Origin: an uncultured Treponema sp.
Lineage (GTDB): Bacteria; Spirochaetota; Spirochaetia; Treponematales; Treponemataceae
Length of the DNA stretch: 64,000 bases
Assembly (NCBI GenBank): GCA_900319625.1
Contig: ONPD01000001.1
Location: 1 to 64,000 of the forward strand
Reading direction: 5' to 3'
The notes below the pieces were generated by a model, which worked only from the letters and a program-made list of their open reading frames with translations, was not told where the DNA came from and did not search any database. Numbering within the stretch: the first letter of the stretch is position 1; each line of letters opens with the position of its first letter. Positions 60,814-64,000 of this stretch are shown one piece after another. Made by a program: the position numbers and the translations under genes.

Positions 60814-60932
60814 AAATGCCTCCTTTTTAGCTTTCGTTTAAAGTATAAATCCACTTTTTTGAGGCCGGTATGAAAAATAAAAAACAATAAGGGTAAAAAA
60901 AAGAACAAATATCGTATCTGCTATAAATTCAG

Positions 60933-60941
60933 TGATATAAT
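60933..60941 (+). promoter_or_regulatory. Extended -10 of the histidine-kinase gene, predicted leaderless
   Basis: TGATATAAT, an extended -10, ends six bases before the ATG at 60948. No Shine-Dalgarno and only a weak -35 are present. Confidence 0.6.
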
Positions 60942-60947
60942 TTATTT

Positions 60948-62774
60948 ATGCAAAAAAAAGCGGCTATTACAAAAATAAAATCATCAATTAAAAAACAATC
61001 TCTTATCACCCAATTGAGCGCCTTTGTTATAACTCTTATGACAATTCTTCTTATTACAGTCATAATTTTTACATATATACGTTCCAGCCGGCAGATTATC
61101 AACCAATATGTTACAGACACTCAAAAACTTCTGGATTTGCAGGGCAGCCAGCTTGATGCATATTTTTCTCAGCTGGAGAATTTTTCACTGCATTTAAGAT
61201 CTGATCAGACTTTCATGGAATTGATAAGTACACAAAAACCTCTTTCCTATTTTTCTTCCGAATATCTGAAAACTCTTGTTCGAAATGAATTTTATTTTCG
61301 TAATGATTTGATTGATTTCAGTCTTTACGATGTTGCCCACGATATAAGCTATAAAATCTCCAGAACTCAAACAGCAAGAAATTTGCAGACAGGCGATACA
61401 AAATCAATTTACGAGCAGCCTAACTATAGGATTTTTTCTTCCGGTAAGCATTACAAAGATATTGTTCCGGCAAATAAAGCTGGCGAAGAAAATGGTCTTT
61501 TTACTTTTTTTAGAACTATCATAAATATTCAGGATCAGAAGGCGCTGGCCTTTGTTTCTTTCACGGTTGACCGCTCCTGGCCTGACATAAACATAGGCAC
61601 TGCAACAGAAAATGAAATCACAATTCTTGCAGATCAACACGGTACAATTTTTTACCAGAATGAAAAAACACATAATAATGATTTTGATTATTTTGTAAAA
61701 AATATTGCTTTGCGGCCGGATGAAAATAAAAAAACATTCTCACAGAATTTTATAAAAATAAAAAATCAGCAATATATGATGGTTAAAAGCCGCCTAAAAA
61801 AAAGTGAATGGCTTATAATCAGTCTGATTCCAAAAAATCAGCTTGATGCATACACTGAATCAACAAGAAACATCGGTTTTTTTCTTGGATTTTTTTCAAT
61901 TTTAATTTCTACCTTTTTGATTTCAATTTTTATCAGATATTTTACTCATCCGCTTTCCGTTCTTTCAAATCAGCTCAAAAATACCGGCGAGGGAAATTTT
62001 AAAACAATGCTGAACATTCAGGGTAGCAGCGAAATTTCACTTCTTTCTGACGCCTACAATAATATGATACAAAAAATTGATGATTTGATTGCCAAAAACT
62101 ATGTAAGCGATCTTGCTAAGAAAAATGCCCAGCTTGTCGCCCTCAAAGCCCAGATAAATCCTCATTTTTTATACAATACACTTCAGACAATTTCTGCCGA
62201 AGCCATAGAAAATAATCAGGAGAAAATAAACGATATGGTTATGGCTCTTTCTTCAATGCTAAAATATACAATCCGCGGTGAAGATTCAGTTACCCTTCAC
62301 ACAGAAATGGAACATGTTCAGGATTATCTTTTTCTGCAAAAAGAACGTTTTGGAGAAAGACTTTCCTATAATATTCAGATTGATAAGGACCTGCAACTAC
62401 TTATGATTCCAAAAATCAGTGTATTGAATCTGGTAGAAAATGCCGTAGTACACGGAATGTCACATTCCGCAGAAAAACTCCATATAGAAATATCTGCCGA
62501 ACATCAGGATTCAAAACTTGCAATAACGGTTACCGACGATGGCAACGGAATCAGTATGGAAAACCTGGAAGAAATTCAGCGAACCCTTGAAGCAGATGAC
62601 TGGAAAATTGATGGAAATACAATCGGACTTAAAAATCTTTCCAACCGTCTAAAACTTATGTATGGAAATGATGCTAAAATCCACGTTTATAGTACACAGT
62701 TTACTGGTACAAGCGTTGTTATGGAATTAACCACCGAAGAACCAAATGCAGATATGGAGATTAAAAATGTATAA
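60948..62774 (+). CDS. YesM-type sensor histidine kinase
   Basis: 608-residue membrane sensor kinase of the LytS/YesM class. Transmembrane helices at about 24-44 and 308-330 frame a large extracytoplasmic sensing region. A HAMP segment (YFTHPLSVLSNQLKN) follows, then the His_kinase block with phospho-acceptor His406 in LKAQINPHFLYNTLQT, and an ATPase domain with N-box NLVENAVVHG (494-503) and G-box VTDDGNGIS. It would phosphorylate the regulator encoded next, whose start codon lies eight bases inside this gene's end. Divergent from the third sugar operon, so it probably senses that locus's sugar or its loaded binding protein. Confidence 0.92.
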   Translation: MQKKAAITKIKSSIKKQSLITQLSAFVITLMTILLITVIIFTYIRSSRQIINQYVTDTQKLLDLQGSQLDAYFSQLENFSLHLRSDQTFMELISTQKPLSYFSSEYLKTLVRNEFYFRNDLIDFSLYDVAHDISYKISRTQTARNLQTGDTKSIYEQPNYRIFSSGKHYKDIVPANKAGEENGLFTFFRTIINIQDQKALAFVSFTVDRSWPDINIGTATENEITILADQHGTIFYQNEKTHNNDFDYFVKNIALRPDENKKTFSQNFIKIKNQQYMMVKSRLKKSEWLIISLIPKNQLDAYTESTRNIGFFLGFFSILISTFLISIFIRYFTHPLSVLSNQLKNTGEGNFKTMLNIQGSSEISLLSDAYNNMIQKIDDLIAKNYVSDLAKKNAQLVALKAQINPHFLYNTLQTISAEAIENNQEKINDMVMALSSMLKYTIRGEDSVTLHTEMEHVQDYLFLQKERFGERLSYNIQIDKDLQLLMIPKISVLNLVENAVVHGMSHSAEKLHIEISAEHQDSKLAITVTDDGNGISMENLEEIQRTLEADDWKIDGNTIGLKNLSNRLKLMYGNDAKIHVYSTQFTGTSVVMELTTEEPNADMEIKNV

Positions 62775-63513
62775 AGCCCTGATAGTTGATGATGAAAGAG
62801 CCATTCATATCGCCGTAAAAAAACAGGGAAACTGGCAGGAATTTAATATTGATGAGCCGGATTCTGCCTGGAACGGTGCCGAAGCCCTGGAAAAAATGCA
62901 GAAAAGTAAAATCGATATTGTTTTTGTTGATATGAATATGCCGGTTATGAACGGAAGTGATTTTTTGAAGGAAGCCTCTGAAAAATTTCCCCAGACAAAG
63001 TTTATTGTTATAAGCGGTTATGATGATTTCAGATATGCAAAATCAGCCCTTCAGGCAAATGCACTGGATTATCTTTTAAAACCTGTTTCAAAAAATGAAC
63101 TCAATAATGTTATTTCGCGGGCAGTTCAGCTTCTTGATGAAAAAGCAGCTTTTCAGGCAGGACAATCTGGAAAGATTTCGGATACCAGTCTTACGCCGCA
63201 GACTCTTCCGCCAGCCATAAAAGCCTACATTGATTCTCACTTTTCAGAAAACATAACTCTGGAACTTTTAGCTGCGACCTTCTTTTTTACAAAAGAATAT
63301 CTTTCGAGACTATTTAAGAGGCGTTATTCATGCGGAATTTATGATTATGTTCTTCAGGTTAGAATGGAAAATGCAAAATTGCTTCTACAGGATAAAAATC
63401 TACAGATTCAGCAGATAGCATATCAGACAGGTTATAAAGACAGCAATTATTTCAGTAAGGCGTTTAAAACTTTTTATGGAATTTCTCCAACGGAATACAG
63501 ACTTAGCCTTTAA
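62767..63513 (+). CDS. YesN-type response regulator (REC plus AraC HTH)
   Basis: Response regulator of 248 residues from ATG 62767, which has GGAG eight bases upstream. An in-frame ATG seven codons earlier would add residues not found in the family. The REC domain has MYKALIVDDE, phospho-acceptor D55 in IVFVDMNMPVMNG, and LLKPVSKNE. The C-terminal AraC/XylS domain (about 155-248) has ITLELLAATFFFTKEYLSRLFKRRY and QIAYQTGYKDSNYFSKAFKTFYGISPTEYR. It overlaps the kinase gene by eight bases, so the two are made together. Likely activator of the divergent binding-protein/permease/yicI operon. Confidence 0.92.
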   Translation: MYKALIVDDERAIHIAVKKQGNWQEFNIDEPDSAWNGAEALEKMQKSKIDIVFVDMNMPVMNGSDFLKEASEKFPQTKFIVISGYDDFRYAKSALQANALDYLLKPVSKNELNNVISRAVQLLDEKAAFQAGQSGKISDTSLTPQTLPPAIKAYIDSHFSENITLELLAATFFFTKEYLSRLFKRRYSCGIYDYVLQVRMENAKLLLQDKNLQIQQIAYQTGYKDSNYFSKAFKTFYGISPTEYRLSL

Positions 63514-63537
63514 TTTTTGGCAGCCCTGATGCTACTA

Positions 63538-63566
63538 TTTTCATAAAAGTATTTTTTCTCTATAAT
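63538..63566 (+). promoter_or_regulatory. pheT promoter
   Basis: -35 TTTTCA (63538-63543), 17 bases, -10 TATAAT (63561-63566). It leaves a normal leader of about 33 bases with an AAAGGA ribosome binding site seven bases before the ATG. Confidence 0.6.
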
Positions 63567-63605
63567 AATCTATCTTTATATAGAAGTAATTCAAAGGATT
63601 TTAAA

Positions 63606-64000
63606 ATGCCAAAAATTGAATGTAACGAAAAACTGTTTTTTGATGCTATCGGAAAAAAATACACTTATGATGCACTTGAAGATGTGCTTCCCTGCGCAAA
63701 GGCTGAACTTGATGAAAAGCCAGATATGTCGCTCCCAGAAAACGAGCGCGTTGTAAAAATTGAATTGAACGATACAAACCGTCCTGACCTCTGGTCTACA
63801 AACGGCGTTGCCCGCCAGATTAAACTCCACGAAGGCGGAAAAACTGTTGATTACATGAAGTTGATGACAAACCGCGGAAACAATAATTACGGTGACCGCG
63901 TTGTTGACGTTGATCCTGAGCTTAAAAATATCCGCCCTTATATGGTTGCATTTATGATTGCCGGAAAACCAATCGACGATCCGATGCTTAAGGACATTAT
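63606..64000 (+). CDS. pheT: Phenylalanyl-tRNA synthetase beta subunit, archaeal/spirochaete type (partial)
   Basis: The first 131 residues of a gene cut by the window end. MPKIECNEKLFFDAIGKKYTYDALEDVL and the ELNDTNRPDLWSTNGVARQIKLH segment fit the N-terminal B1/B3-type region of the archaeal-like PheT carried by spirochaetes. The ordinary bacterial PheT begins differently, with an EMAP/tRNA-binding domain. The beta subunit pairs with PheS to charge tRNA-Phe. It has a typical promoter and ribosome binding site and is separate from the two-component genes before it. Confidence is limited by the missing C-terminal part. Confidence 0.8.
   Translation, partial: MPKIECNEKLFFDAIGKKYTYDALEDVLPCAKAELDEKPDMSLPENERVVKIELNDTNRPDLWSTNGVARQIKLHEGGKTVDYMKLMTNRGNNNYGDRVVDVDPELKNIRPYMVAFMIAGKPIDDPMLKDI

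Overview
The window looks like chromosomal DNA of a saccharolytic spirochaete, most likely a gut or rumen Treponema. The reasons are the cytoplasmic sugar-processing loci, a FlgM-type flagellar anti-sigma factor, a spirochaete-style (archaeal-like) PheT start, an Rpn-family remnant and a very large Ig-repeat lipoprotein. This is inferred by family recognition, not by a database search. I see no rRNA, tRNA, CRISPR array, intact insertion sequence or replication origin. No stretch without a gene exceeds about 260 bases.

Layout. 1-570: remnant of an Rpn/PD-(D/E)XK transposase-like gene with its terminator. 568-13011 (-): a 4147-residue predicted surface lipoprotein. 13271-16429 (+): rsmI, flgM, an iron-ADH-like protein that has lost its metal ligands, and a SpoU RNA methylase. 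16413-25227 (-): a GHKL/HDOD-like protein, trkA-trkH potassium uptake, a 172-residue unknown with cstA, a TIGR02757 protein and a PfkB sugar kinase. 25416-34687 (-): one sugar locus, in transcription order LacI regulator, solute-binding lipoprotein, two permeases, amylosucrase and a GH65 phosphorylase fused to beta-phosphoglucomutase, running on into the kinase. 34872-40534: a type II acyl/polyketide module (ACP, two hotdog dehydratases, GNAT, FabG, ketosynthase) resembling part of an aryl-polyene locus, with a diguanylate cyclase on the other strand inside it. 40620-49428 (-): a second sugar locus (two permeases, binding protein, GH31, GH13, LacI) behind a 40-bp perfect palindrome. 49557-53561: Crp/Fnr regulator, Fe-S membrane protein, EamA transporter, PlsC-like acyltransferase, RlpA. 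53659-63513: a third sugar locus (GH13 isomaltase, YicI-type GH31, two permeases, binding protein) next to a YesMN-type two-component system. 63606-64000: the start of pheT.

How it fits together. Three ABC importers would bring in alpha-linked oligosaccharides that are split inside the cell by GH13, GH31 and GH65 enzymes. The first locus looks made for sucrose or related sugars: amylosucrase releases fructose for the kinase, while the phosphorylase-phosphoglucomutase fusion would yield glucose 6-phosphate with little ATP cost. Loci one and two have LacI operators placed on strong TTGACA promoters. Locus three is probably driven by the two-component system.

Two window-wide patterns stand out. 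Many genes without a Shine-Dalgarno sequence have a -10 hexamer only 6-10 bases before the start codon, which predicts leaderless or nearly leaderless mRNAs. Two intergenic spacers carry copies of a complex fold with a 32-base identical core and compensating changes in its stems.
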